Shown: positions 1-7,794 of the stretch, one piece after another
Position numbering within the stretch: the first letter of the stretch is position 1
Layout of the letters: each line of letters starts with the position of its first letter
NCBI RefSeq assembly: GCF_001424585.1
Contig: NZ_LMPJ01000011.1
Span: 80,197-144,196 of the forward strand
Direction of reading: 5' to 3'
Length of the DNA stretch: 64,000 nucleotides
From: Chryseobacterium sp. Leaf180
GTDB lineage: Bacteria; Bacteroidota; Bacteroidia; Flavobacteriales; Weeksellaceae
Made by a program: the position numbers and the translations under genes
The notes under the pieces: generated by a model
Told to the model about the DNA's origin: nothing
The model's input: the letters and a program-made list of their open reading frames with translations, nothing else
Database searches by the model: none

Positions 1-1045
1 TCGCTTTCGCCAAGACCGGAATGGAAATTAATCCCGTAACGAGTGTTAAGAAAAACTGCAGCGGAAGTGAAATGAAAGAATAAGTAAGTCCCATTTCGGC
101 ACCGAATTCGGCTGATTTTCCTGCGCCGATAAACAAGGCCATAAAACCATATTTCATCGCGAGATTAAAAGCCCCAAGTCCGCCACTTGCCGGGACAATC
201 ATCGCAAGCGTTCCAACCGTGATGATGAAAAATCCGTCTGCAAAAGTAAAATCAGACGTTTCAGGAAGTGCAAAGCAAACGAGATACGCGGCAAAAAAAT
301 AGGAAATCCAGATGCCCAGCGTGTAAAGGATGAACCTGACTTTCTGTTTTAATTTAAAAATGGAAGTCAAACCCTGAAAAATTCCGCGGGCAAAACTGAT
401 AAATTTTTCTTTTTTTAATCTGTAAAGAGCGACTAAACCTGCGATGATAAGAACGAAAATAAATATCTTAAGATAGAAATAGAAAGCATTTAGGTCTGAA
501 ATTCCGGTCTGAAGAATAAATTTTTCGAAAGAATTGGGCTTAGAAACGTGTGCGGTTTTCTTTGTCTCAGTCACGAAATGGTAAAAAGCCAAAATCGCTT
601 CATATTTAAAGATCAAAGTAAGCAGAAGAAATCCCATCATACAGATCAGATCCACTACCCTTTCCAGAATAATCGTTCCGAAAGATTTGTCGACAGGCAC
701 TTTTTCTACGCCGTAAAGCGCCGTCGCGCGGGCTACTTCGCCGCTCCGTGGAATGGTGAGATTCATGAGATAACCGAAAGAAATCGTCCAGAATGCGTTG
801 GCGTCAGAAATTTTGTGACCCATGGGTTCCAGGAGAAGATTCCACCGCACGGCACGAAGCCAGTACGCTAAAAGTCCGAAAACCCCGGCGAACGCTACCC
901 AAAGATAATTGGCTTTTGCCAAAGATTTTTTCACGATAGAAAAATCGAAGCCACGGAGAGCAATCCACAGAAAAAAGCCCGCAAAAGCGAGCGACACGAC
1001 GAGCGTGATGATTGATTTTAAATGGTTTTTAGACGTTCCCTCCAT
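1..1045 (-). CDS. UPF0104 / lysylphosphatidylglycerol synthase TM-region (flippase-like) membrane protein, partial
   Basis: Open on the minus strand from an ATG at 1045 to the left edge, so the C-terminus is missing (348 codons visible). I translated it by hand. It starts MEGTSKNHLKS, then has a strongly hydrophobic first helix (about residues 11-28) and several more membrane segments. The motif IPRSGEVARA around residues 99-108 matches the conserved R-x-GE-x-x-R core of the UPF0104/AglD/MprF-N family. These are polytopic inner-membrane proteins thought to move lipids or lipid-linked groups; the substrate cannot be told here. It starts 3 nt after the panD stop, so the two are almost certainly cotranscribed. 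Family call is firm; function is inference. Confidence 0.85.
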   Translation of the reverse strand, partial: MEGTSKNHLKSIITLVVSLAFAGFFLWIALRGFDFSIVKKSLAKANYLWVAFAGVFGLLAYWLRAVRWNLLLEPMGHKISDANAFWTISFGYLMNLTIPRSGEVARATALYGVEKVPVDKSFGTIILERVVDLICMMGFLLLTLIFKYEAILAFYHFVTETKKTAHVSKPNSFEKFILQTGISDLNAFYFYLKIFIFVLIIAGLVALYRLKKEKFISFARGIFQGLTSIFKLKQKVRFILYTLGIWISYFFAAYLVCFALPETSDFTFADGFFIITVGTLAMIVPASGGLGAFNLAMKYGFMALFIGAGKSAEFGAEMGLTYSFISLPLQFFLTLVTGLISIPVLAKA

Positions 1046-1048
1046 ATA

Positions 1049-1399
1049 TTAAGTCAGAAGATTGGTCTTTTCATCCGGAAAAACAATTTTTGGCTGAAAA
1101 TCTTTAGCTTCCTCGGGCGTCATCTGCGCATACGCGATGACGATAATAATATCGTCGCGCTGTACTTTTCTTGCGGCAGGACCGTTCAGACACACTTCAC
1201 CGGACTTTCTTTTTCCTTTTATAATATAGGTATCGAAACGCTCACCGTTATTCACGTTTACGATATAAACACGCTCGCCCACGACCAATCCGGCTGCATC
1301 AATAAGATCTTCATCAATAGTAATACTGCCGATATAATTAAGATCCGAGGCAGTAACCCGCACTCTGTGTATTTTAGATTTGAAAACTTCTATTAACAT
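1049..1399 (-). CDS. panD: Aspartate 1-decarboxylase (pro-enzyme)
   Basis: 116 aa, full length for the family. Converts L-aspartate to beta-alanine for pantothenate and CoA synthesis in the cytoplasm. The self-cleavage site is present as YIGSITID with Gly24-Ser25; Ser25 becomes the pyruvoyl group. Lys9, Arg54, Thr57 and Tyr58, known to matter in E. coli PanD, are at the same positions, and the NGPAAR motif follows in the C-terminal half. It is first in a minus-strand pair with the flippase-like gene. A perfect TAAATTTG promoter box ends only 4 nt before the ATG, so the mRNA is probably leaderless or nearly so. No panB or panC is nearby. Confidence 0.97.
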   Translation of the reverse strand: MLIEVFKSKIHRVRVTASDLNYIGSITIDEDLIDAAGLVVGERVYIVNVNNGERFDTYIIKGKRKSGEVCLNGPAARKVQRDDIIIVIAYAQMTPEEAKDFQPKIVFPDEKTNLLT

Positions 1400-1403
1400 G
1401 CTG

Positions 1404-1411
1404 CAAATTTA
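1404..1411 (-). promoter_or_regulatory. -7 box of panD promoter (TAAATTTG)
   Basis: On the minus strand the sequence reads TAAATTTG-CAGC-ATG into panD. It matches the Bacteroidota -7 consensus TAnnTTTG exactly. The 4-nt gap to the start codon puts the expected transcription start at or beside the ATG. Confidence 0.7.
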
Positions 1412-1753
1412 CTATTTAAATTTTAGAAACTTTAAAAAACACAGGTTTGAAGTATACCACAGCCACCTGACTTTAATCAGAAATATCCATTCATAATACA
1501 CTGACCGATATTAAAAAAGCAAAAATTCTAAGGGAAAATAGCTGAAATGATTAAATTAAGAAATATGCAATTTGAAATTCGACATTTTCAAATTTTATAA
1601 ATCGTTTGTTAGCCGAGCATTGGCATGATTTTAGATCGCAGGATGATAGATTTCAGGCAGGTTGAAAGATTATGAATTTTAAAACGTTTGTAACCTTTCA
1701 TTAATATTATAATTACTTTTTCGTAAAAAATCTGCAAAAATCGAAAATAGTTT
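1412..1753. other. Intergenic region between panD and HU gene
   Basis: About 340 nt of AT-rich sequence between two divergent promoters. I see no open reading frame of useful length, no RNA gene and no strong hairpin. A weak sigma-54-like string (TTGGCATG...) lies at 1620-1635 but has a poor -12 element. Confidence 0.5.
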
Positions 1754-1761
1754 TATATTTG
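1754..1761 (+). promoter_or_regulatory. -7 box of HU gene promoter (TATATTTG)
   Basis: Exact TAnnTTTG match 33 nt upstream of the HU start codon, which leaves a leader of roughly 25-28 nt rich in A, C and T. No clear TTTG -33 element at the usual spacing. Confidence 0.65.
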
Positions 1762-1794
1762 TTACTTAAATCAACTCAACTTAATACTAAAATT

Positions 1795-2094
1795 ATGAAC
1801 AAATCTGAATTAATTGAAGCTATGGCAAAAGATGCCGGCATTACAAAGGTAGCGGCAAAGTCTGCATTAGAATCTTTCATGATGCACGTTACAGAAACCC
1901 TTAAGAAGAAAGAAGGAAAAATTTCGTTAGTCGGTTTCGGTACATTTTCTGTATCTGAAAGAGCTGCAAGACAGGGAATCAATCCTGCAACGAAGGAGCC
2001 GATCAAAATTGCTGCTAAAACGGTAGCTAAATTCAAAGCGGGAGCAGAACTTGCTGATGCGGTAAACACGACTGCGAAGAAGAAGAAGAAATAA
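1795..2094 (+). CDS. HU family DNA-binding protein
   Basis: 99 aa from the ATG at 1795; an upstream in-frame TTG at 1759 adds residues with no family support and overlaps the promoter, so it was rejected. Begins MNKSELIEAMAKDAGITKVAA with the dimerising helices typical of HU/IHF. The conserved VGFGTFSV turn is followed by ARQGINPATKEPI, which carries the Arg-Asn-Pro loop that inserts into the DNA minor groove (P in NPAT). The C-terminus ends in a lysine run. Role: nucleoid-associated DNA bending and compaction. It stands alone with its own promoter and terminator. HU versus IHF subunit cannot be separated by eye, but HU is the usual call for a stand-alone gene here. Confidence 0.95.
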   Translation: MNKSELIEAMAKDAGITKVAAKSALESFMMHVTETLKKKEGKISLVGFGTFSVSERAARQGINPATKEPIKIAAKTVAKFKAGAELADAVNTTAKKKKK

Positions 2095-2115
2095 TTTAAA
2101 TATATTTTATATATA

Positions 2116-2147
2116 AAGCCATCTTTCTGAAAGGTGGCTTTTTTATT
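2116..2147 (+). terminator. Rho-independent terminator after HU gene
   Basis: AAGCCATCTTT / AAAGGTGGCTT stem with a 3-nt loop followed directly by a T-run; one G-T pair in the stem. Confidence 0.85.
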
Positions 2148-2296
2148 ATCTCTCGATAACAGATGACGCATAATTTTTGATTTAAGTATTTATAAACTAC
2201 ATATTTGTTGTAAAAATTTTAGTGAAGTATTGTCTATATAAAAAATATTGCGTTATTTTGCAACCTCAAATATTATACAAATAAGAACATCGAGAT

Positions 2297-2539
2297 ATGT
2301 CAAGAATTTGCCAGATAACAGGAAAGCGTGCAATGGTTGGTAACAACGTTTCCCACGCTAATAACAAAACGAAGCGTCGTTTTGAAATTAACTTATTGGA
2401 AAAGAAATTTTACCTTCCAGAGCAAGATAAGCACGTTACTTTGAAAGTTTCTGCTCACGGATTGAGAGTAATTAACAAGATTGGAATCGAGGAAGCGATC
2501 GAAAGAGCGACCAGAAACGGATTGATTAAAAAGAACTAA
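2297..2539 (+). CDS. rpmB: 50S ribosomal protein L28 (bL28)
   Basis: 80 aa. Starts [20 protein letters not shown], the conserved L28 N-terminus, followed by the [11 protein letters not shown] segment. Component of the large ribosomal subunit. First gene of a compact cluster with rpmG (3 nt apart) and the small bL38-like gene, a grouping typical of Bacteroidota. No Shine-Dalgarno sequence precedes the start; the upstream bases are A-rich, as expected for this phylum. Confidence 0.97.
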   Translation: MSRICQITGKRAMVGNNVSHANNKTKRRFEINLLEKKFYLPEQDKHVTLKVSAHGLRVINKIGIEEAIERATRNGLIKKN

Positions 2540-2542
2540 ATC

Positions 2543-2725
2543 ATGGCAAAAAAAGGAAACAGAGTTCAAGTAATTCTTGAATGTACAGAGCACAAAGAAA
2601 GCGGTATGCCGGGAATGTCTAGATACATCACGACAAAAAATAAGAAGAACACTACAGAGAGATTGGAATTGAAAAAATACAATCCTGTTCTTAAGAGATC
2701 TACCCTTCACAAAGAAATCAAGTAA
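2543..2725 (+). CDS. rpmG: 50S ribosomal protein L33 (bL33)
   Basis: 60 aa. [18 protein letters not shown] is the standard L33 start, followed by the [21 protein letters not shown] core. It has one cysteine (in ECTEH) and no paired CxxC motifs, so it is the zinc-free type; organisms with zinc-responsive ribosome remodelling usually keep the zinc form as a second copy, and none is seen here. Lies 3 nt after rpmB and 19 nt before the next small gene, so one transcript is expected. Confidence 0.97.
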   Translation: MAKKGNRVQVILECTEHKESGMPGMSRYITTKNKKNTTERLELKKYNPVLKRSTLHKEIK

Positions 2726-2744
2726 TTTATAAATATAATTTACC

Positions 2745-2897
2745 ATGGCAAAGAAAGTAGTAGCAACCCTACAAAGCGGACAGTCTAAAAAAATGACTAA
2801 AGTGGTGAAAATGGTGAAGTCATCAAAATCTGATGCTTACGTTTTCGAAGAAAAAGTAATGAACGCAGACGAAGTAGATTCTTATTTGAAAAAATAA
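2745..2897 (+). CDS. DUF4295 protein; Bacteroidota-specific small ribosomal protein (bL38-like)
   Basis: 50 aa. Reads MAKKVVATLQSGQSKKMTKV and ends ADEVDSYLKK: basic, lysine-rich, no signal peptide. The family DUF4295 is found almost only in Bacteroidota and sits directly after rpmG. From memory, a Flavobacterium johnsoniae ribosome structure assigned this family as an extra large-subunit protein named bL38; I could not check this. The position, size and charge here agree. A terminator follows 27 nt downstream, closing the ribosomal cluster before ftsY. Confidence 0.9.
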   Translation: MAKKVVATLQSGQSKKMTKVVKMVKSSKSDAYVFEEKVMNADEVDSYLKK

Positions 2898-2923
2898 TTT
2901 TCTGCACCCGTACACAATAAAGG

Positions 2924-2951
2924 AACTACTCATTTTTGGGTAGTTTTTTTG
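2924..2951 (+). terminator. Terminator after rpmB-rpmG-bL38 cluster
   Basis: AACTAC ... GTAGTT stem with a T-rich loop and a run of eight T. Confidence 0.75.
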
Positions 2952-2952
2952 T

Positions 2953-2960
2953 TATCTTTG
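2953..2960 (+). promoter_or_regulatory. -7 box, probable ftsY promoter (TATCTTTG)
   Basis: Exact TAnnTTTG match just after the terminator T-run and 124 nt before the ftsY ATG, so the ftsY leader would be about 115-120 nt, long for this window. A promoter nearer the gene is possible but none was seen. Confidence 0.5.
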
Positions 2961-3084
2961 TTTCTGTAAGTGGGAAATCTAAAGTTGAAAGCACGACATT
3001 TTTAAATCTAAATTAATGTCAGGATTTTAAATTTATATTGTCATTAAACAGATTCCTTCATTAATAAATTCTGTAATTCATAAG

Positions 3085-4038
3085 ATGAGTTGGTTTAAAA
3101 AAATATTTAAAAAAGAAGAAAAAGAAACGCTGGATAAAGGTCTTGAGAAATCGAGCCAGGGATTCTTCGAGAAAATGACAAAAGCCGTTGTCGGGAAAAG
3201 CAAAGTCGACGATGAAGTTTTGGATAATCTGGAAGAAATTCTTATTGCATCTGACGTGGGCGCTTCTACCACCATCAAAATCATACAAAGAATTGAAGAA
3301 CGTGTTGCCCAGGACAAATACGTAAGCGTAAGTGAACTCGACACCATTCTCCGCGAAGAAATTTCCGGACTTTTATTAGAAAATCCCCATGCGCAATCCG
3401 GGAATATTGACACTTCAAAAAAACCTTATGTGATCATGGTGGTTGGTGTAAACGGCGTTGGAAAGACAACAACAATTGGAAAACTGGCACATCAGTTTAA
3501 ATCTGAAGGTAAAAAAGTAGTGCTTGGCGCTGCCGATACTTTCAGAGCTGCAGCCGTTGATCAGCTGGTGATCTGGAGCGAGCGTGTAGGAGTGCCGATC
3601 GTAAAACAGGAAATGGGATCAGATCCTGCGTCTGTTGCTTTCGATACGGTTCAAAGTGCCGTGGCACAGGATGCTGATGTTGCGATTATTGATACCGCGG
3701 GTAGGCTTCACAATAAAGTTAATCTGATGAACGAGCTTTCAAAGATTAAAAGAGTAATGCAGAAAGTTATTCCGGATGCGCCACATGAAATTTTATTGGT
3801 TTTGGATGGCTCGACCGGACAGAATGCTTTCGAGCAGGCTAAACAGTTCACCGCAGCTACGGAAGTGAATGCGCTGGCAGTCACAAAATTAGACGGAACC
3901 GCGAAAGGCGGCGTTGTCATTGGTATTTCAGATCAGTTTCAAATCCCCGTTAAATATATCGGCGTCGGCGAAAAGATGCAGGACCTGCAGTTGTTTAATG
4001 GTACAGAGTTTGTAGATTCGTTCTTCAAGAAGCGGTAA
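3085..4038 (+). CDS. ftsY: Signal recognition particle receptor FtsY
   Basis: 317 aa. GTPase that docks SRP-ribosome complexes at the inner membrane and hands them to SecYEG. Short basic N-terminus (MSWFKKIFKKEEKE) serves as membrane anchor; the long acidic A domain of E. coli FtsY is absent, as in most non-enteric bacteria. The N domain covers about 30-100. The G domain shows the P-loop GVNGVGKTTT (121-130), ADTFRAAA (150-157), DTAGR (203-207) and TKLDG (267-271). Preceded by the ribosomal cluster and followed by a GlsB-like gene with no terminator between them. Confidence 0.97.
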   Translation: MSWFKKIFKKEEKETLDKGLEKSSQGFFEKMTKAVVGKSKVDDEVLDNLEEILIASDVGASTTIKIIQRIEERVAQDKYVSVSELDTILREEISGLLLENPHAQSGNIDTSKKPYVIMVVGVNGVGKTTTIGKLAHQFKSEGKKVVLGAADTFRAAAVDQLVIWSERVGVPIVKQEMGSDPASVAFDTVQSAVAQDADVAIIDTAGRLHNKVNLMNELSKIKRVMQKVIPDAPHEILLVLDGSTGQNAFEQAKQFTAATEVNALAVTKLDGTAKGGVVIGISDQFQIPVKYIGVGEKMQDLQLFNGTEFVDSFFKKR

Positions 4039-4082
4039 GTCGCTTCAGAATCATCAAATCATTAACTATTAATTTTAAAACT

Positions 4083-4334
4083 ATGGGAATTTTAACTTGG
4101 ATTTTATTCGGACTCATTGCAGGAGCTATTGCTAAAGCTATCCATCCTGGGAATGATCCAGGAGGCTGGATTGTAACAATCATTATCGGAATTTTGGGAG
4201 CAATGCTCGGAGGCTGGTTAGGATCAATGATCTTCGGTTTAGATGTTACAGGCTTCAACATTTCAAGCTTTTTAGTTGCCGTAGGTGGTGCAGTTTTATT
4301 ACTGGCGATCTACAGGATGGTAACAAAAAAATAG
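4083..4334 (+). CDS. GlsB/YeaQ/YmgE family membrane protein
   Basis: 83 aa. Three hydrophobic glycine-rich segments (about 2-18, 26-50, 58-79) with GLIAGAIAKAIHPGNDPGG at residues 10-28, the signature of the transglycosylase-associated (PF04226) family. Small inner-membrane proteins, often induced by stress; molecular role unknown. Lies 44 nt after ftsY and may be read through from it. A strong hairpin follows that can also stop transcription from sppA on the other strand. Confidence 0.9.
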   Translation: MGILTWILFGLIAGAIAKAIHPGNDPGGWIVTIIIGILGAMLGGWLGSMIFGLDVTGFNISSFLVAVGGAVLLLAIYRMVTKK

Positions 4335-4352
4335 GTTATCAATAAAAGAAAA

Positions 4353-4386
4353 AAAATCCGGATTTGAAATTTTCAAATCCGGATTT
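4353..4386. terminator. Bidirectional terminator between GlsB-like gene and sppA
   Basis: Near-perfect 15-bp stem (AAAATCCGGATTTGA with its complement) with A-run on the left and T-run on the right, so it can work on both strands of the convergent pair. Confidence 0.85.
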
Positions 4387-4408
4387 TCTGTTTTAAATGC
4401 AACCGGTT

Positions 4409-6163
4409 TTAATTGATATTGATCTGATAAGGCATTTCCATTTTCACTTCATTGCGTAGTTTCTTGCTTGTAATCTGCTCGAAAAGTTCGTAGTTGGCTT
4501 TTCCCAGCTTACTCTTAATAACTCTCGCAGAAATATCATCTTCATTTAAATCTTCAAAAATCTGCTCAAATGCGGTCTTCCTTTTTGGATAAGAACTCAC
4601 GTGATATGTTTTTAAACCAGCTTTAGAAGCAGCATATTTTACGGCATCATTCAAAGAACCAAGTTCGTCTACCAACCCAATTTCTTTCGCACGGGTTCCG
4701 CTCCAGACTCTTCCACCGCCGATATTATCGATTTGCTCGAACGTTTTTTTACGGTTTTGAGTCACGAAATAAACGAATCTCTTGTACGTGCTTTCTACAC
4801 TTTTCTGCATCATCATCTGGCCGTGCGGCGTAAGACCGTTTAAAGCAGAATAATACGCTGAGTTGGCATTCGTAGCAACAATATCTGAGCGGATTCCGTT
4901 TCGGTTGGCAAGATCTTTAAAATAAGGCATCACACCAAAAACACCGATAGAACCAGTAAGTGTATTAGGCTCAGAATAAATTTTATCGGCTGCCATCGCG
5001 ATATAATAACCCCCAGAAGCTGCATAATCTCCGAAAGAAACGATGAGCGGTTTAGATTTTTTAAGCTGCTGAAGTTCAAACAAAATTTCGTCTGAAGCAT
5101 TTGCACTTCCGCCCGGTGAGTTGATTCTCAAAACCACGGCTTTCACTTTTTTATCTTCCTGAAGATTTTTAATGTACTTAATATATCTTTCTGAATGAAT
5201 ATCGCCGTATTCATCGCCACCATTGATCGAACCTGAAGCGTATAAAACCGCTACTTTTCCGCCTGAAGTATCTTCTTTTTCGCTCGCTTCAACGTATTTA
5301 TTTAAAGAGATCTTATTCAGTTTATCATCATTTTTCAGCTTAAGTTTTGCGCGGATGATCTGATCGTATTCAGATTTCTGCACCAAACGGTCAGCAAGAC
5401 GATACTGTAAAGTTTGGTTTGGTATAATTCCGTAGAGACTGTCAACAATCGTTTTAAACTGCGAATTTTCCATTTTTCTGGAAGCGGCAATTCTTGATGA
5501 AGTGTTGCCCCAGATGTCGTTCAGCAAAGTGCTCAGCTGCTCACGGTTTTCCGGTGATATGTCGTTTCGCAGGAAAGGCTCTACCGCAGATTTGTATTTC
5601 CCGTGACGGATTACTTCGATGCCTACACCGTATTTTTCAGCAAAATCTTTGTAAAATGTAACTTCAGTCGCTAAACCTTTCAATTCAATTCCGCCGGCAG
5701 GATTCAAATAATACTGATCTGCCACCGAGCCTAAATAGTAGGAAGCCTGAGAAACAACGTTTCCGTAAGCGTAAACAAATTTCCCGCTTTTTTTAAAATC
5801 AATAATCGCTGCACGAAGGTCATCAATCTGCGTAATGCCGGCATTTAGAAAATCTGCCTCAATGCTGATACCTTTGATTTTTTTATCATCTTTCGCCTTT
5901 CTAATCGCTTCAACAGCGTCATAAATCAAAACATGGGTGTCATTTTTTTTCACCTCGAAAATGCTGCTTTGATCTTCTGTCGGGCTGTCTATGATATTGG
6001 TTTTAAGATTAATGGTAAGTACCGAATTGTCTTTCACAGATACATTTTTCTCTCCGCTCATCGCCCCAAACATCAACATAATAACGAAAAAGAAGAAAAA
6101 TACGCCCAGCAGAAGTATGATAGCTACTATATTTGCCAGAACATTTTTAAAGAAACTCTTCAT
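4409..6163 (-). CDS. sppA: Signal peptide peptidase SppA, 67K type
   Basis: 584 aa from the ATG at 6163. The frame stays open 59 codons further upstream, into folK on the other strand; that extension has no family support. One N-terminal membrane helix (about 10-34), then tandem ClpP-like domains as in the long E. coli form. The catalytic lysine is in GKYKSAVEPF (K191) of the first domain and the nucleophilic serine in DYAASGGYY (S383) of the second; SPGGSA (349-354) forms the oxyanion region. Cleaves leftover signal peptides in the membrane. Its start codon is 19 nt from the divergent folK start, so control regions must overlap coding sequence. Confidence 0.96.
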   Translation of the reverse strand: MKSFFKNVLANIVAIILLLGVFFFFFVIMLMFGAMSGEKNVSVKDNSVLTINLKTNIIDSPTEDQSSIFEVKKNDTHVLIYDAVEAIRKAKDDKKIKGISIEADFLNAGITQIDDLRAAIIDFKKSGKFVYAYGNVVSQASYYLGSVADQYYLNPAGGIELKGLATEVTFYKDFAEKYGVGIEVIRHGKYKSAVEPFLRNDISPENREQLSTLLNDIWGNTSSRIAASRKMENSQFKTIVDSLYGIIPNQTLQYRLADRLVQKSEYDQIIRAKLKLKNDDKLNKISLNKYVEASEKEDTSGGKVAVLYASGSINGGDEYGDIHSERYIKYIKNLQEDKKVKAVVLRINSPGGSANASDEILFELQQLKKSKPLIVSFGDYAASGGYYIAMAADKIYSEPNTLTGSIGVFGVMPYFKDLANRNGIRSDIVATNANSAYYSALNGLTPHGQMMMQKSVESTYKRFVYFVTQNRKKTFEQIDNIGGGRVWSGTRAKEIGLVDELGSLNDAVKYAASKAGLKTYHVSSYPKRKTAFEQIFEDLNEDDISARVIKSKLGKANYELFEQITSKKLRNEVKMEMPYQININ

Positions 6164-6182
6164 AAAAACTAAATTTCCTGAT

Positions 6183-6611
6183 ATGTCGCAACAAACTGCC
6201 GTTTTGTTACTGGGAACTAATCTTGGTGACCGAAAAAAAAATCTGGAAAATGCTGTGAACAAAATAGCTGAGGCAGGCAACGTTATATTAACAAAAAGTA
6301 ATATAATCACATCAGAACCTGTCGAATTTGTAAGTTCCAATTATTTTTGTAATATTGCACTTATTATAGGTACACCGTTTTCACCTGTCGGCCTTTTAGA
6401 TTTAGCTAAAAATATAGAAGCCGATCTTGGGAGAACCCACGATTCTACAAAGACTGGCGGATACACAGACCGCCTGATAGACATAGATATCGTAAAATAC
6501 GGCAGTTTGAATTTTATATCAGAAAGACTATTACTCCCTCACAAGAAACATCTTTTTGAAAGAGCATTTTCCAAGCTTGTATTGGATAATTTATTTGAAA
6601 TCAAAACATAA
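6183..6611 (+). CDS. folK: 2-amino-4-hydroxy-6-hydroxymethyldihydropteridine pyrophosphokinase (HPPK)
   Basis: 142 aa from the ATG at 6183; upstream in-frame codons lie inside sppA and were excluded. Transfers pyrophosphate from ATP to the pterin in folate synthesis. Starts MSQQTAVLLLGTNLGDRKKN, the LGSNLGD-type motif; the metal-binding DIDIVKYG (about residues 99-106) is the DxDxxxYG signature, and LLPHKKHLFERAF matches the LPHP-x5-R-x-F region. Short but within the family range. folB lies at 26.6 kb, so the folate genes are dispersed. Divergent from sppA by 19 nt. Confidence 0.95.
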   Translation: MSQQTAVLLLGTNLGDRKKNLENAVNKIAEAGNVILTKSNIITSEPVEFVSSNYFCNIALIIGTPFSPVGLLDLAKNIEADLGRTHDSTKTGGYTDRLIDIDIVKYGSLNFISERLLLPHKKHLFERAFSKLVLDNLFEIKT

Positions 6612-6621
6612 AACATATTGT

Positions 6622-7725
6622 ATGAAATTAGGTCTATTATTATTGGCGATGTTGCCTGTTGCTGCTTACGCTCAAGACAGTATTTCTGTAAGTTCTTACA
6701 ACCAGTATCCCAACACGTTCTCCTCTGGTTCTGCAGATGTACAGCAGTTTGACAATAAAGCCAGAAAATTCAATGACTGGTCGATCACTGTAGGCGGCGG
6801 TCCGGCATTCATGACTTTTGCCGATCTTAAATCTTTCTACGACGGAAAAACAAACTGGGGCTGGAATGCTTACGGTAGTTTAGATAAGCAAATCACACAT
6901 ACTTTCGGGATGAGCGCCCAGTTTACCATTGGTGAAACAAAGCAGCAAGCGCAGTTGCCGACAAATCCTGCAGCAGGAATTGCCAATGCATATACAAAGT
7001 TTCGCTCTGTAGCGCTTATGGGAGACATCAATTTCAGCAACCTCATGAGAAGAGTTGACAATAATTCTCCTTTCAGATGGGCGTTACACGGTTATCTTGG
7101 TGCCGGTTTTATGGGATTCAAAACGGAACTTATTGATAATGATGCTTCAAGATACAGCGTTTCTCCACCGAGAATTCCTATCAGAAATGATCAGAAACTT
7201 GACATCAACTCATTTTTCATGCAGGCCGGTATTGGTTTAAAATACAATGTTTCAAGATTACTGGATGTTGAAGCCCGTGTAATGTACATCAACTCATTTG
7301 ATGAAGAATTTGACGGTGGTGGCGAAGGAAGATCTCTTGATACTCCACTTGGTGACAGAATTAATTATAATCTTATTGATGATTCTTATTCAGACGCCAT
7401 GATGACTTTCAACATCGGACTTACTTTCAAATTAGGAAAACATCCTTCACATCTTTCTTGGCACGACCCGCTACAGGAAGCTTACGGAAGAATTTATACA
7501 CTTGAAAACACCACACAGGAACTTGTGGTTTGTGAAAAAGGTGATTTAGATAATGACGGTGTTTGCGACGACTGGGACAGACAGCTTGATACACCTGCTG
7601 GTGCAAGAGTTGACGGTGCAGGTGTCGCATTGGACATCGATTTGGATGGTGTGATCGATCACATCGACAAATGTGTTACCGTTCCTGGCCCTGCGTCTAA
7701 CGAAGGTTGCCCAGTTACCCAATAA
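6622..7725 (+). CDS. OmpA-type outer membrane protein lacking the C-terminal OmpA domain
   Basis: 367 aa from ATG 6622 (an upstream start inside folK was rejected). Signal peptide MKLGLLLLAMLPVAAYAQ. An eight-stranded-type barrel region (about 45-275) is followed by calcium-binding thrombospondin type 3-like segments, DLDNDGVCDDWD and DLDGVIDHIDKC, ending GCPVTQ-stop. The protein stops exactly where its downstream paralogue continues into a peptidoglycan-binding OmpA domain. It has its own terminator and is not frameshifted there, so it looks like a stable domain-less paralogue. Likely an outer-membrane barrel with periplasmic TSP3 stalk; function unknown. Confidence 0.88.
   Translation: MKLGLLLLAMLPVAAYAQDSISVSSYNQYPNTFSSGSADVQQFDNKARKFNDWSITVGGGPAFMTFADLKSFYDGKTNWGWNAYGSLDKQITHTFGMSAQFTIGETKQQAQLPTNPAAGIANAYTKFRSVALMGDINFSNLMRRVDNNSPFRWALHGYLGAGFMGFKTELIDNDASRYSVSPPRIPIRNDQKLDINSFFMQAGIGLKYNVSRLLDVEARVMYINSFDEEFDGGGEGRSLDTPLGDRINYNLIDDSYSDAMMTFNIGLTFKLGKHPSHLSWHDPLQEAYGRIYTLENTTQELVVCEKGDLDNDGVCDDWDRQLDTPAGARVDGAGVALDIDLDGVIDHIDKCVTVPGPASNEGCPVTQ
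7555..7625 (+). repeat. 71-bp near-identical repeat, copy 1 (TSP3 region of first OmpA paralogue)
   Basis: Differs from the copy at 8713-8783 at 3 of 71 positions, far closer than the rest of the two genes. Same orientation, offset 1158 nt. Confidence 0.85.
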
Positions 7726-7732
7726 AAAACTC

Positions 7733-7763
7733 AGGGCAGATATTTTCTTATCTGCCCATTTTT
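7733..7763 (+). terminator. Terminator between the two OmpA paralogues
   Basis: GGGCAGATA / TATCTGCCC stem (about 9 bp) followed by ATTTTT. It separates the two genes into different transcripts at least in part. Confidence 0.8.
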
Positions 7764-7794
7764 ACATAAGACTAATAACTAAATAAATAACACT

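Noticed and set aside
1620..1635. Sigma-54-like string TTGGCATGATTTTAGA between panD and the HU gene
   Set aside because: The -24 half is fair but the -12 half lacks TTGC, and both flanking genes already have exact -7 boxes.
5991..6182. 64-codon N-terminal extension of FolK and 59-codon extension of SppA
   Set aside because: Each extension lies in the other gene's coding sequence and neither resembles its family; the inner ATGs give normal N-termini.
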